Assembly (NCBI RefSeq): GCF_002078175.1
Contig: NZ_MWFK01000001.1
Coordinates: 1-64,000 of the forward strand
DNA length: 64,000 nucleotides
Origin: Streptomyces sp. M41(2017)
GTDB lineage: Bacteria > Actinomycetota > Actinomycetes > Streptomycetales > Streptomycetaceae
Direction of reading: 5' to 3'
Part shown: one piece after another, positions 49,909 through 59,447 of the stretch
Layout: every line of letters starts with the position of its first letter
Numbering within the stretch: the first letter of the stretch is position 1
Notes under the pieces: generated by a model
What the model was told of the DNA's origin: nothing
Database searches by the model: none
What the model saw: the letters and a program-made list of their open reading frames with translations, nothing else
Program-made: the position numbers and the translations under genes

Positions 49909-50544
49909 ATGTCGACCCATGCGAAGCGTGAACGACTCCTTCTCGCCGACCTGTTGGAAGCCGTGGGCCCGGAGGCCCCGACCCTCTGCGAGGGCTGGAA
50001 CTCCCGGGACCTCGCGGCCCATGTGGTGGTCCGCGAGCGCCGCCCCGACGCGGCCGGCGGCCTCCTCGTCAAGCAGCTCGCCCCGCGCCTCGACCGGGTG
50101 ATGGCGGAGTTCGCCACGAAGCCGTACGAGGAACTGGTCCAACTGGTCCGTACGGGCCCGCCGCGGTTCTCGCCGTTCTCGCTGAAGCAGATCGACGAGG
50201 CGTCGAACGTGGTCGAGTTCTACGTCCACACCGAGGACGTGCGGCGGGCGCAGCCCGGCTGGACTCCGCGCCCGCTGGACGCGGTGTTCCAGGAGGCCCT
50301 CTGGTCGCGTCTGGAGCGCACGGCCCGGCTGATGGGGCGCGGCTCCCCGACGGGCGTGGTGCTGCGGCGCCCGAACGGCCAGACGACGGTCCTGAACAAG
50401 AACACGCCGGTCGTGACGGTGACCGGCGAGCCCTCCGAGCTGCTGATGTTCGCGTTCGGCCGGCAGGCCGTCGCGGACGTCGGGCTGGACGGCGACAAGG
50501 AGGCGATCACCAGGCTTCAGGAAGGGAAGCAGCTGGGGATCTGA
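49909..50544 (+). CDS. TIGR03085-family (DinB-like/maleylpyruvate isomerase N-type) protein
   Basis: 211-residue cytoplasmic helical-bundle protein. [20 protein letters not shown], then [20 protein letters not shown], and a metal-ligand candidate His in [18 protein letters not shown] resemble the mycothiol-dependent isomerase N-terminal fold. Catalytic role is unknown. Divergent from hisI. Confidence 0.82.
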   Translation: MSTHAKRERLLLADLLEAVGPEAPTLCEGWNSRDLAAHVVVRERRPDAAGGLLVKQLAPRLDRVMAEFATKPYEELVQLVRTGPPRFSPFSLKQIDEASNVVEFYVHTEDVRRAQPGWTPRPLDAVFQEALWSRLERTARLMGRGSPTGVVLRRPNGQTTVLNKNTPVVTVTGEPSELLMFAFGRQAVADVGLDGDKEAITRLQEGKQLGI

Positions 50545-50631
50545 GGACACCGGGCCGGGAGTCCCCCGCCGCGGCGGTCGTCGTTCGCCGGCCGGCGGCC
50601 GTGGGCACCCGGCTCGTTCGGTCGCGCACCG

Positions 50632-52020
50632 TCAGCGGGGCAGCTCGGCCCGCCGCAGGTCCCGTACGGCCAGCGCGACGACCCCGCCGAGGCCGCACAC
50701 GACCGCGCTGCCGGCGAAGACCGGTCCGGTGCCCCACCAGCCGATGGCGGCGGCGGTCAGCGGCATGCTGAGCGGGGCGAGGCCGAGACTGACGATGCCG
50801 GCGACGGCGGTGACCCGGCCCAGGTAGACGGGGTCGGACTGGGTCTGCAGGAGTGCTCCGCACAGGGCCCCGCTGAGTCCGGCGAGCAGTCCGATGGCGA
50901 GGGCGACACCGACGGCCGCGCCCACGCCCGGCACCTGCGCGAGGGCGCCGATGGCGACCGAGCCGCCGAGGAGTGCCGCGGCGCCGGCGCTCCCGGCGCG
51001 CGGCAGGGTGCCGCGCCAGGCCAGCAGCAGCGCGGCGGCTCCCGCGCCGGCGCCGAAGGCGGCGACCACGAGGCCCATGCCGGAAGCGCCCCACCCTCGC
51101 CGGTCGGCCAATAGGGCCAGTCCCACGTTCAGGGGGCCGACGAAGCCGAGGTCACCGAGGGCGATGGTGACGATGAGCGGGGCGAGGACCCGGTGGCCGC
51201 GGATGTAGCGCAGTCCGTCGCGCAGATCGCGCCACGCGGTGGCGGGTCGCTCCGGTACCGCCGCCGTACCGTCCTCGGCGCCGGACACGCGTGCGTGCGG
51301 GCCGGACACGTCCCCGCGCGCGGGGGCGCCGTCCGGGTCCCCGGGCGGGCCGACGGCCTCGGCACCGGCGGGCGCCGTGTTCGCCGTGTTCGCGTCGTCG
51401 GCCGACGGCGTCTCCCCCATCCGTACGGAGATCAGCAGCGGCACCGAGACCGCGATGAGCAGGCCGGCGAGCGCGAACGCCGTCGCCGAGCCGCCGAGGG
51501 CCACGCCGAGTCCGCCGAGGGGCGCGCCCACCACGTTGGCGAACCGGACGGCGAGGCCGCGCATGCCCTGGACCCGGGCGAGCTGGTCCCGGCCGGTGAC
51601 CCGGGCGGGCAGGGCGCCCACGGCCGGCATGAACACGGCGTCGACGATGCCGAAGACCACGGCCAGCAGCGCCAGCAGCCACAGCCCGGGACGGGCCACG
51701 AAGAGCAGCGCGGCGACGGTCAGGACGGCCGCGCACCGCACCGCGTCGCTCCCGATGACCACCCGGCGCGGCCCGAACCGGTCGGCGACCACTCCCCCGC
51801 CCAGCATCAGCAGGGCCCGCGGCACGGCACTGACAGCCATCACGAGCCCCGCCTGCGAGGGCGTGCCGGACCGGACGGCCGCCCAGGACAGGGCGATGTA
51901 GAAGACGTTGTCGCCGATCATCGAGGCCGTGTAGGCACCGAGCCAGCGCAGTACGTTGCCGTCGCGGTGGGCGGGTCCGGCGGGGGGCCGGACGGCGGGC
52001 GGTATCACGGTCGTGGTCAT
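50632..52020 (-). CDS. MFS exporter
   Basis: 462-residue transporter with 12 predicted helices in two halves joined by a ~75-residue Gly/Pro/Asp loop (SADDANTANTAPAGAEAVGP onward). The first cytoplasmic loop has the MFS motif VVADRFGPRRVVIGSD. It resembles drug or enterobactin-type exporters in enclosure. The ATG is 19 bp after the stop of the ArsR-like repressor, so the two form an operon and the pump is probably induced when the repressor is released; substrate unknown. Confidence 0.88.
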   Translation of the reverse strand: MTTTVIPPAVRPPAGPAHRDGNVLRWLGAYTASMIGDNVFYIALSWAAVRSGTPSQAGLVMAVSAVPRALLMLGGGVVADRFGPRRVVIGSDAVRCAAVLTVAALLFVARPGLWLLALLAVVFGIVDAVFMPAVGALPARVTGRDQLARVQGMRGLAVRFANVVGAPLGGLGVALGGSATAFALAGLLIAVSVPLLISVRMGETPSADDANTANTAPAGAEAVGPPGDPDGAPARGDVSGPHARVSGAEDGTAAVPERPATAWRDLRDGLRYIRGHRVLAPLIVTIALGDLGFVGPLNVGLALLADRRGWGASGMGLVVAAFGAGAGAAALLLAWRGTLPRAGSAGAAALLGGSVAIGALAQVPGVGAAVGVALAIGLLAGLSGALCGALLQTQSDPVYLGRVTAVAGIVSLGLAPLSMPLTAAAIGWWGTGPVFAGSAVVCGLGGVVALAVRDLRRAELPR

Positions 52021-52039
52021 GGACCGGGTCCTCTCGGAG

Positions 52040-52627
52040 TCAGGCGCGGAACGGGAAACCGTACGTGTGCAGGGCGACGTGCTCGCGCCCCTCGGTGTCG
52101 CCTGCCGCCTCGTCCGCGCGGCCCTTCTCGTCGTACTTCCGGATGACGTCGAGCAACTCCTTGTTGAGCGCGATCAGTTCGGCCGGTGTCAGACGCAGGT
52201 TGGACTCGGAGTCGGACGCGGCGTCGCCCCATTCGGTGCCCCAGGCGTGCCGCTCGTCCAGGAAGCGCCGGTAGAGGGCGGCCCGCTGGTCGACGACGAG
52301 CCGGGCGAAGGCGGTGTGGGCGGCGGCCGTCTCGGGGGCGCTCCGGAAGTCCTCGTCGTGGACGCTCACGCCCTCCGAGGCCGCCTGCCACCAGCGTTCA
52401 CGGCCGTCTCCGCTGCGCGGCTCGGCCGCCTCGATCAGGCCGTGCTCGGCGAGTTTGCGCAGGTGGTAACTGACCAGTGAGGGTGCCTCGTCGACCTGCT
52501 CACCGAGCTGGGACGCGGTGGCCGCACCCGCGACGTGCAGGGCGCGGTACAGCTGCATGCGGAGCGGGTGGGCGATCGCCTTGAGCGTCCCCATGTCGCT
52601 GATCCGCCGGTCTTCCTTGCGTGGCAT
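52040..52627 (-). CDS. ArsR-type helix-turn-helix regulator
   Basis: 195 residues. An N-terminal winged helix (LKAIAHPLRMQLYRAL, GEQVDEAPSLVSYHLRKLAE, residues ~15-75) then a helical C-terminal domain. No cysteine metal site of the ArsR alpha-3 type is seen, so it probably senses an organic ligand. First gene of the operon with the MFS exporter; a perfect 15-bp-arm palindrome starts 22 bp upstream of its ATG. Confidence 0.87.
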   Translation of the reverse strand: MPRKEDRRISDMGTLKAIAHPLRMQLYRALHVAGAATASQLGEQVDEAPSLVSYHLRKLAEHGLIEAAEPRSGDGRERWWQAASEGVSVHDEDFRSAPETAAAHTAFARLVVDQRAALYRRFLDERHAWGTEWGDAASDSESNLRLTPAELIALNKELLDVIRKYDEKGRADEAAGDTEGREHVALHTYGFPFRA

Positions 52628-52648
52628 GCCGTCAGCGTAGATACGAAG

Positions 52649-52682
52649 GGAAAGTTGCGCAATAAAAATTGCGCAACTTTCC
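52649..52682. promoter_or_regulatory. 34-bp perfect palindrome, operator of the ArsR-like/MFS operon
   Basis: Arms 52649-52663 and 52668-52682 (GGAAAGTTGCGCAAT and its exact complement) around AAAA. It is AT-rich for this genome and lies just upstream of the repressor gene. It would also fold as a hairpin after the PucR-like gene, so a dual terminator role is possible. Confidence 0.75.
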
Positions 52683-52731
52683 TTTCGCGCTGCGGTCGCG
52701 GCTCCCCTCGCGGCAGGACGCCGGGCGCCGC

Positions 52732-54156
52732 TCAGGGGTCGAGCAGTGTGTGTGCGGCCAGCGCCAGGGACAGCTCCACCACGTCCGCCGGGCGGGTCAG
52801 CGAGCGGCCGGTGAGCTGCTCGCAGCGGCGCAGCCGGTTGAGGACCGTGTTGCGGTGGCAGTAGAGCCGCCCTGCGGCCCGCTGGGCGGACCCGTCGCAG
52901 GCGAGCCAGGCCGTGAGGGTGTCCAGCATGATGTCCCGGTCGGACAGGTCCAGCCGCAGCAGCGGCCCGAGGACCCGCTCGGCGAGCGCGGCACCGAGGG
53001 CCGGCGCGGAGACGACGAGCGCCGCGGGCAGGTGCTCCTCCAGCACGACGGTGCCGCCGGACCGCGGGCAGGCCCGCAGGGCGGTGTCGGCCAGCCGGCG
53101 GGCGTCACCGATCGCCGCGAGTCCCTCCACCACCGGGCTGACCCCGATCCGGGCCACCGGCGGCGCGGTCAGCCGGCGGGCGATCTCCCCGGCGTCCACG
53201 TCGAGTCCGTACGCCCATGGGCGCCCCTCGTCGGGTCCGTCGCCGCCGTCGCCGCCGTCCGAGGGGCGCCCCTCCGTGCCGTACTCCGGTCCTGCGCCGG
53301 TGTCGAGGAGTCCGCTGTCGTGGCCGTGGCCGGGTCCGTCCCCGTCGTGGGGGTGACCCCCGAGCAGCACGATGCCGTAGCTGCCCGCGCCATCGCGTTC
53401 ACGGTCGCGGTACCACAGGACCCGCAGGCCCGAGAGGCGCACCTGGCTCCGCGCGTCGGCGAACGCCCGGCCGGCGGGCACGCGGGCCAGGAGGACCGCG
53501 TACCTCCCCTGTTCGGGGAGGCCGAGGGCGGCCGCGGTGGCGGGCAGGTCGGCGATCCGCGCGGTGCCGTCGAGCAGCGCGGCCGTCATCAGACGCAGCC
53601 TGTTCTCGCGGCGCCACATCAGCTCACGCTCGGTCTGCCGGTAGGCGTCGGCCACCACCGCGCAGTGGTCGTCGACGAAGTTCCAGACATCCGCGGCCAC
53701 GTGGACGAGCAGGCGGGCGTCGGCGGGATGCCGGCGGGTCGTCTCGTCGACGAGTTCCTGCCAGATCATGCCGCCGCCGAGACGGAAGGCGCGCAGCAGG
53801 GCGTCCAGCGGGAGTCCGCGCTCGGCCCGCGCCCTGCCGATGGCCCAGGAGCAGCGCTGGGCGTCCTCGCGCAGTTCGCCGGGCCGGATCAGGGAGCCGA
53901 CGTTGAGCCGCAACGACCGCTGCACCTCGTCGCGCACGCCGTCCGCGTCGGCCTCCATGGCCGTGCGGTAGGCGGGTTCACGCTCCCTCAGCAGGGTCAT
54001 CAGACGCTCGGTCAGTTCGGGCAGGCCCGCCATCAGCGCCCGGGCGGCGCGGTGCAGGACCGAGAGCGCCTCCGCGTCGACGGCGGAGCGCGCGGCCGGT
54101 ACCAGGGGCCGCCGTCCGGGCAGGGGCCGGCCGTGGGCGGGTACGAGGTGCTGCAT
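52732..54156 (-). CDS. PucR-type helix-turn-helix regulator
   Basis: 474-residue cytoplasmic regulator. An N-terminal helical region (~residues 25-180, with VNFVDDHCAVV-type sequence) is followed by a GGDEF-like middle and a C-terminal PucR HTH_30 domain: LDTLTAWLACDGSAQRAAGR, then YCHRNTVLNRLRRCEQLTG. A Gly/Asp/His-rich insert occupies ~residues 250-285. GGAGG precedes the ATG by 7 nt. The frame continues upstream but has no start with a ribosome site. Effector unknown. Confidence 0.85.
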   Translation of the reverse strand: MQHLVPAHGRPLPGRRPLVPAARSAVDAEALSVLHRAARALMAGLPELTERLMTLLREREPAYRTAMEADADGVRDEVQRSLRLNVGSLIRPGELREDAQRCSWAIGRARAERGLPLDALLRAFRLGGGMIWQELVDETTRRHPADARLLVHVAADVWNFVDDHCAVVADAYRQTERELMWRRENRLRLMTAALLDGTARIADLPATAAALGLPEQGRYAVLLARVPAGRAFADARSQVRLSGLRVLWYRDRERDGAGSYGIVLLGGHPHDGDGPGHGHDSGLLDTGAGPEYGTEGRPSDGGDGGDGPDEGRPWAYGLDVDAGEIARRLTAPPVARIGVSPVVEGLAAIGDARRLADTALRACPRSGGTVVLEEHLPAALVVSAPALGAALAERVLGPLLRLDLSDRDIMLDTLTAWLACDGSAQRAAGRLYCHRNTVLNRLRRCEQLTGRSLTRPADVVELSLALAAHTLLDP

Positions 54157-54252
54157 CGCTGTCCTCCACCGGAGTCGGCTCGGTCCGGCCGGTCCCGGCG
54201 GCCGACGCGCGGCACACGGGTGCTCCGGACCTCCTGATCCCGCAGGATGACA

Positions 54253-54268
54253 TACCGCCCAGTCGGTA
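54253..54268. promoter_or_regulatory. TetR-type operator-like dyad
   Basis: TACCGCCCAGTCGGTA has TACCG and CGGTA arms around CCCAGT, the shape of many TetR operators. It lies 97 bp upstream of the PucR-like gene and touches the LuxR gene stop. No TetR gene is adjacent. Confidence 0.35.
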
Positions 54269-54269
54269 C

Positions 54270-56633
54270 CTAGGGGTGTGCGGAGGTCTTCTCCGCGCGC
54301 TCCACCCAGCGGGAGAGTTCCACCCGGGAGCGGACCCCCAGGGCGGCGAAGACATTCCGCAGGTGGTGGTCCACCGTGCGGGGGCTGACCGACAGGCGCA
54401 GCGCCACCTCGCGGTTGGTCGCCCCCTCCGCCACGCAGCGGGCGATCCGCAGCTGTTGGGGCGTCAGGAGGGCGAGTGGACCCACCGGTTCGGCGGGGCC
54501 CGCGTCGCCGGTGGCCCGCAGTTCCGCTCTCGTCTGCGCGGCCCAGCCCAGCGCGCCGCCCCGCTCGAAGGACACGAGCGCGTCCCGAAGGCGCCCGCGG
54601 GCCTCCCCCGGTCTGCGCCGCCGCCTCAGCCAGGCCCCGTAGAGGAGTTGGGTACGGCCGCGCTCGAAGTCGCCGCCGGCCTCCTCGTGATGGGCGAGCG
54701 CGGCGGCGTACAGCGGCTCGCAGCCGTCCCCGTCGCTCAACAGCGCCCGGCAGCGAGCCAGTTGCGCGGGGGCCTGTGGATCGGCGCCCTGCGCGGCCCA
54801 GTGCGTGAACTCGGCGAGTGCCGACCGGGCGGCCTCCGCCTGGCCGGTGCGGGCGGCGGCCTCGACGAAGCAGGGGACGGCGAGCATCCGCAGGGCGAAG
54901 TGTCCGTGCCGCGGCCCGGCCCCGATCAGCGGGCCGAGCCGCGCGGCGGCCTCCGGGAGCCGGCCGCGGGCCAGATCGGCACGGGCCCGCGCCCATTGGG
55001 ACAGGGTGGCGGCCTGCGCGAGACCGTGCGGGGCGGCGATGCGCTCGGCGGCGGACGCGTGCTCCGCGACGGCCTCCTGCGACCCCTCGACGGACGCCGC
55101 CAGCGCGAGGATCGCATGGTGGTGGGCCACGAGGTTGCTCTGCCCGGCCGCGAGCGCGGTGCGCAGGCCGTCCTCGGCGTGGGCGCGGGCGCGCGCGTGC
55201 CGGCCGGCACGCAGTTCCCCGTAGGCAAGGCGTTCCAGTGCCTGGGCGACCAGGATGCGCGGTCCGCGCGCCCTGGCCACGGCCAGCGCACGGGCGTTGG
55301 CCCGGCAGGCGGCGGCGAGGTCCCCGGCCACGAGCGCGGCGCCCCCGGCCAGCAGCAGGGACTCGGGGCCGTCGGGAATCCCGGCGGCCCCCGCCCCGTC
55401 GACCACTTCCCGCAACCGCGTCCGTCCGGTGTCCAGGCGGCCCCGCATGACCGCCGACATCCCGGCCCGGTACGCGGCGACCCCGCCGTCTCCCTCCGGC
55501 GGCCCGGCCACGTGGTCCGGTCCCCCGGAACGCGCCGCCCCCGCAACGGGGTTCACGTCGTCGGATCCGCGCCGTCCGGGCCCGGGGCCGAGGGCTTCCA
55601 GGCAGGCCGCCGCGTCGCCCATCGCCCAGGCGGCCTCCATCGCGGCGAGCCGGGCGGCCAGGGCGCGGGCGGGCTCGGCCTCGGCCAGCAACTCGGCCGC
55701 CAGCAGCAGTACTTCGCGGGCGTCGGCGACGGGACCGTCCTGGAGGCCGAGCTGCCCGTTCACCAGCTGGGCCGCCCCGCGGACCACGTCGGGCGCCCCC
55801 TCGTACCCGGCGCCCGCGAGCAGCTCCCGCGCCCGGGCCGGACGTCCGGCGAGACGGGCCCGCTCGGCCGCGTCGATGAGCCCGAGGGCGCGTCCGGTCG
55901 CGTCGGCGGTTCCGGACCCGGGCAGCCCGGATGCGGGACCGGCGGAATCCGCGCCCGCGAACCCGTCGCCGCCGGCCGGTCCGGCTTCGGCTCCCCCGGC
56001 GGGGAGGGCGGGTCCGGCGGATTCCGTACGTCCGTCCTTGCCCGGAGGGACGGTCGACGGTCCGCCCGGGCGGGTGGGCCCGGCGCAGGGCCCCGGTGCG
56101 GGACCCGGAAGTCCGGCGGCTCGGGTACGCCCGTCGTCGGCCCGAAGCACGGCCGACGGTTCGCCGGGACGGGCCGGCCGCGTGGCGGACTCCGTTGCGG
56201 GGCCCGGGAGTTCGCCGGTGGCCGGAGCGACCCCCGGCGCTCCTCCGGGTCCCGAGCGTCCACCGGCCCGGGCGGTGCCCCGCGGGCCGGTGTCGTATAC
56301 GGCCGTCGGTCGACGCGGGTCGACCGGCGGCCCCCGGTGCTCGGCACCGTCCTGCGGGTCCCGGCTCCGGGGGCTCCCGGGACGACGTGCGGCCCGTCCG
56401 GTGCCGGCGTCGTCGGCGCGGTCGAGCGGCTCGGGGGCGGTCGCTGCGGCCCGGGGTGGAGTGGAGCCCGGCAGGTCGGGGGGATCCGCCGGGCACCCGG
56501 GAGGAGCCGGGCGGCCCGGGTCGCGGCTCCGGCCCGGTTCGTGTGCCGCCCCGTGCGAGGGCGGCGTCAAGGCGCTCCGGCCCGCTGTCCGGAGTGGACT
56601 TCGCGCAGTCGCGTTTCCCGTCACGACGGTCAC
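54270..56633 (-). CDS. LuxR-family regulator with TPR-like region and Pro/Gly-rich N-terminus
   Basis: 787 residues. Residues ~1-250 are low-complexity Pro/Gly/Arg-rich and include a ~33-residue internal repeat. Residues ~250-700 are helical TPR-like repeats, as in the C-terminal half of large LAL regulators. The LuxR domain ends the protein (LTPQQLRIARCVAEGATNRE, then LSVSPRTVDHHLRNVFAALG). The AAA ATPase domain expected in a LAL is missing: no Walker A is seen. GTG start after GGAAGT at 5 nt. It could be a truncated LAL or a different architecture; target unknown. Confidence 0.78.
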   Translation of the reverse strand: MTVVTGNATARSPLRTAGRSALTPPSHGAAHEPGRSRDPGRPAPPGCPADPPDLPGSTPPRAAATAPEPLDRADDAGTGRAARRPGSPRSRDPQDGAEHRGPPVDPRRPTAVYDTGPRGTARAGGRSGPGGAPGVAPATGELPGPATESATRPARPGEPSAVLRADDGRTRAAGLPGPAPGPCAGPTRPGGPSTVPPGKDGRTESAGPALPAGGAEAGPAGGDGFAGADSAGPASGLPGSGTADATGRALGLIDAAERARLAGRPARARELLAGAGYEGAPDVVRGAAQLVNGQLGLQDGPVADAREVLLLAAELLAEAEPARALAARLAAMEAAWAMGDAAACLEALGPGPGRRGSDDVNPVAGAARSGGPDHVAGPPEGDGGVAAYRAGMSAVMRGRLDTGRTRLREVVDGAGAAGIPDGPESLLLAGGAALVAGDLAAACRANARALAVARARGPRILVAQALERLAYGELRAGRHARARAHAEDGLRTALAAGQSNLVAHHHAILALAASVEGSQEAVAEHASAAERIAAPHGLAQAATLSQWARARADLARGRLPEAAARLGPLIGAGPRHGHFALRMLAVPCFVEAAARTGQAEAARSALAEFTHWAAQGADPQAPAQLARCRALLSDGDGCEPLYAAALAHHEEAGGDFERGRTQLLYGAWLRRRRRPGEARGRLRDALVSFERGGALGWAAQTRAELRATGDAGPAEPVGPLALLTPQQLRIARCVAEGATNREVALRLSVSPRTVDHHLRNVFAALGVRSRVELSRWVERAEKTSAHP

Positions 56634-56900
56634 GTTACTTCCGCGTAAACGAAGGCGGAAGACCCGCGTTCACTTGCCCGACTCACCCCGGAAACCCGCT
56701 GTGACCAGGAAGGACAGGGTGCCGACGGGGTGCCGGCTGGGCGGACTCCCAGGCCCGGGGGGCAAGGCTTGTGCACCGGCACAAGTGCCGCCGCGCCCCG
56801 GCCCCCGGCGGTCGCACCCCTCCCGGGGCCGGGCGCGGACGCGGGTGACGGCCACCGCTTCCGGTGGCCGTCACCCGCGCACGGGCGGTGCGGGTCGGGG

Positions 56901-57875
56901 TCAGGAGGTGTGCGGGCAGTTGCCCCGGTACTCGGCGATCGTCAGGGACGCCTGCGGCAGCGGGCACAGGAACTGCTCGTAGCGGGTGTCGTCGTCGATG
57001 AACCGCTTCAGCCACGAAATGCTGTACTTCGCGATCGTGGTGTTCGAGCTGTTGGGCGTGAAGTGGGTGGCGCCCCGCAGCTCCAGGTAGGCCTTGTCGA
57101 GCGTGCTCGGCAGGCTCCGGTAGAAGGGCTCGGAGTGCGTGGCCACCGGCGCGATCGTGTCACCGTCGGCGCCCACGATCAGGGTCGGCGTCTTGATCTC
57201 CGGCCAGGTGGTGTCGAGGTTCCAGCCGGTGAGCGGGATGGCCGCCTGGAGCGACGGGCGGCTCTTCGCCGCCTCCAGCGTGCCGCCACCGCCCATGGAG
57301 TGGCCCATCACGCCGAGCCGGGTGCTGTCGATCCGGGTCCGCACGGAGCTGCGCTGGGTCAGGTAGTCGAGTGCGGCGAGCAACTGCCGCCCACGGCTGT
57401 CGGGTTGGTCGAGGGTGGTCAGGGTGTCGATGGTGAAGACCACGAAGCCCTGGGAGGCGAGCCGCGGCCCGAGCCAGGATATGGACGACTGGTACGCGGT
57501 GTATCCGGGGGAGATGGCGACCGCGCCGAAGGTCCCGTCGCTCGTCGAGGTCGGGTAGTAGATGGTGCCGCCGCCGAAGCCGGACACCGACAGCGAGGAG
57601 ACGCTGGTCTGCGAGACGGCGTACGACCCGCGGGTCGCCTCGATGCTGGCCGTCGTGGGGGCGGGGCCGCGCTCGTAGGGGTTCGCGGCGAGCTGCGCAG
57701 CGACGGCCGGCTCTGCGGCGGCCTGCGCTCCGGTGGCCTGGGCGGCGACGAGTCCGCCGGCGGCCAGGAGCGCCGCGAGACCGGCCCGCACCAGACGGCT
57801 CGTGAGCCGGTGCGGCCGGTGTCCGGACGGGGCGGGGCCGCCGGGAGCGGCGGGGAGTGCGCGGTTCTGCTGCAC
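56901..57875 (-). CDS. Secreted cutinase/polyesterase of the PET-hydrolase type
   Basis: 324-residue alpha/beta-hydrolase close to Thermobifida cutinases and related PET hydrolases. Signal peptide to about residue 54, mature protein beginning near [20 protein letters not shown]. Triad Ser193 (GHSMGGGG), Asp239 ([10 protein letters not shown]) and His271 (GATHFTPN); oxyanion Tyr125 in SPGYTAYQS and Met194; C-terminal disulfide Cys304-Cys320. Trp218 (LTGWNL) is at the aromatic subsite. Natural substrates are probably plant cutin or suberin; polyester activity is inference. GTG start with GAGAGGA at 11 nt. Separated from hisF by a terminator. Confidence 0.9.
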   Translation of the reverse strand: MQQNRALPAAPGGPAPSGHRPHRLTSRLVRAGLAALLAAGGLVAAQATGAQAAAEPAVAAQLAANPYERGPAPTTASIEATRGSYAVSQTSVSSLSVSGFGGGTIYYPTSTSDGTFGAVAISPGYTAYQSSISWLGPRLASQGFVVFTIDTLTTLDQPDSRGRQLLAALDYLTQRSSVRTRIDSTRLGVMGHSMGGGGTLEAAKSRPSLQAAIPLTGWNLDTTWPEIKTPTLIVGADGDTIAPVATHSEPFYRSLPSTLDKAYLELRGATHFTPNSSNTTIAKYSISWLKRFIDDDTRYEQFLCPLPQASLTIAEYRGNCPHTS

Positions 57876-58281
57876 GGTGGGTGCATCCTCTCGGTGAGGG
57901 ACGACGGACCCGCACCGCGTCACGGCGCCGCCGTGGCGTGGGTGTCGGATGGCGCACGCCGTGGAACGGCGGGGTCCGTCTCGGTGGTTGCGGTGGCAAC
58001 TGTCCGGCCCTCGACCGCCCGCGCACATCGGCAGAATCACCGGCCTTGGCTTGCACCCGGCCGCACCCGTCCGACCGGGCGACGGCGACTCCCGCCGTGT
58101 CCTCCCCCCCGGCCGGAACCGGCACCGTCCACGCCGGGGACGGCCGGATCGGCCCGCGCACGGACGACGTCACGGCCGGGCCCCCGCGCCCCACGGCCGC
58201 AGCACGAGAACGGCCCGCACCCGGCAGCAAGTGCTGCTCGGGTGCGGGCCGTTGACGTCGTACGGTGTCCGGTGAGCGGGA
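57876..58281. other. Non-coding region between the cutinase and hisF
   Basis: 406 bp without a gene I can support. It holds the cutinase promoter and leader and the terminator of the his operon. A small GTTGC/GCAAC inverted repeat lies near 57988. Open frames here are non-specific high-GC frames. Confidence 0.6.
58209..58253. terminator. Terminator of the his operon
   Basis: An ~20-bp stem (AACGGCCCGCACCCG paired with CGGGTGCGGGCCGTT, continuing through GCAGC/GCTGC with one bulge), 28 bp after the hisF stop. Confidence 0.8.
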
Positions 58282-59037
58282 CTAGCGGACGGGGTGTCCG
58301 GCCTCCCGCAGGGTCTCCTTGACCTCGCCGATCCGCAGATCCCCGAAGTGGAAGACGGACGCGGCCAGTACGGCGTCGGCGCCCGCTCCGACGGCGGGCG
58401 GGAAGTGGTCGAGCCGGCCCGCCCCGCCGCTGGCGATCAGCGGAACGGTGACGTGCTTGCGTACGGCCTCGATCATCTCGATGTCGTAGCCGTCCTTCGT
58501 GCCGTCGGCGTCCATCGAGTTGAGCAGGATCTCGCCCGCGCCCAGCTCGGCCGCCCGGTGCGCCCACTCGACGGCGTCGATGCCGGTGCCCTGCCGGCCG
58601 CCGTGCGTGGTGACCTCGAACGAACCGCTCTCGGTCCTGCGCGCGTCCACGGAGAGCACCAGCACCTGGCGGCCGAACCGCTCCGCGATCTCGCGGATCA
58701 GGTCGGGCCGGGCGATCGCGGCCGTGTTGACGCCCACCTTGTCGGCGCCGGCCCGGAGCAGCTTGTCGACGTCCTCGGCGGTGCGGACACCGCCGCCGAC
58801 CGTCAGCGGGATGAAGACCTGCTCGGCGGTGCGGCGCACCACGTCGTACGTGGTCTCGCGATTGCCCGAGGACGCGGTGATGTCCAGGAACGTCAGCTCG
58901 TCGGCGCCCTCGGCGTCGTACACCTTGGCCATCTCGACCGGGTCGCCCGCGTCGCGCAGGTTCTGGAAGTTGACGCCCTTGACGACCCGGCCGTTGTCCA
59001 CGTCCAGGCAGGGGATGACCCGAACAGCCAGGCTCAC
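58282..59037 (-). CDS. hisF: Imidazole glycerol phosphate synthase cyclase subunit
   Basis: 251-residue TIM barrel making IGP and AICAR from PRFAR with HisH ammonia. Catalytic Asp11 ([16 protein letters not shown]) and the equivalent Asp in [20 protein letters not shown] and [11 protein letters not shown] bind phosphate. GTG start overlapping the RidA gene by 4 bp. Confidence 0.97.
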   Translation of the reverse strand: MSLAVRVIPCLDVDNGRVVKGVNFQNLRDAGDPVEMAKVYDAEGADELTFLDITASSGNRETTYDVVRRTAEQVFIPLTVGGGVRTAEDVDKLLRAGADKVGVNTAAIARPDLIREIAERFGRQVLVLSVDARRTESGSFEVTTHGGRQGTGIDAVEWAHRAAELGAGEILLNSMDADGTKDGYDIEMIEAVRKHVTVPLIASGGAGRLDHFPPAVGAGADAVLAASVFHFGDLRIGEVKETLREAGHPVR

Positions 59038-59447
59038 GACGCCTCCTCGTCCACCGGGCCGCCCGGACGGAACGCCTCGACCTCGACCTCGACGACCAGG
59101 CGCGAGTCCACGAACCCGGACACGATGATCATCGACGAGGCGGGACGGATGGCGTCGAACAGCTCCTTGTGGGCGCGGCCGACGTCCTCCACGTCCCGGG
59201 CGTGCGTGATGTACATGCGCGTACGGACGACGTCCTCCCGGCCGAGGCCGAGCTGCTCCAGCGCCGCGAAGGCCACGTTGAAGGAGGTGATCGCCTGGTC
59301 GTACGGGCCGCCCTCGGTGATCTCGCCGTCGAGCACGGAGGTGCAGCCGGAGACCAGCACCAGGCCGTTCGGCAGCTCCACCGCGCGGGAGTACCCGAAG
59401 GCGTCCTCCCAGGGCGCCCCGGTGTTCACCCGGCGTACGGCGCTCAC
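59034..59447 (-). CDS. RidA-family enamine/imine deaminase
   Basis: 137-residue RidA/YjgF fold: [40 protein letters not shown], the ligand Arg in [11 protein letters not shown], and the C-terminal VEVEVEAF. RidA hydrolyses reactive 2-aminoacrylate-type enamines; here it may protect the his pathway. GTG start inside the priA stop (4-bp overlap) and 4-bp overlap with hisF, so it is part of the operon. Confidence 0.88.
   Translation of the reverse strand: MSAVRRVNTGAPWEDAFGYSRAVELPNGLVLVSGCTSVLDGEITEGGPYDQAITSFNVAFAALEQLGLGREDVVRTRMYITHARDVEDVGRAHKELFDAIRPASSMIIVSGFVDSRLVVEVEVEAFRPGGPVDEEAS

Noticed and set aside
52732..56496. Single 1254-residue frame covering the PucR and LuxR region
   Set aside because: Only the last 474 residues look like protein; the upstream part is an Arg/Gly/Pro shadow of the LuxR gene, and a good ribosome site marks 54156.
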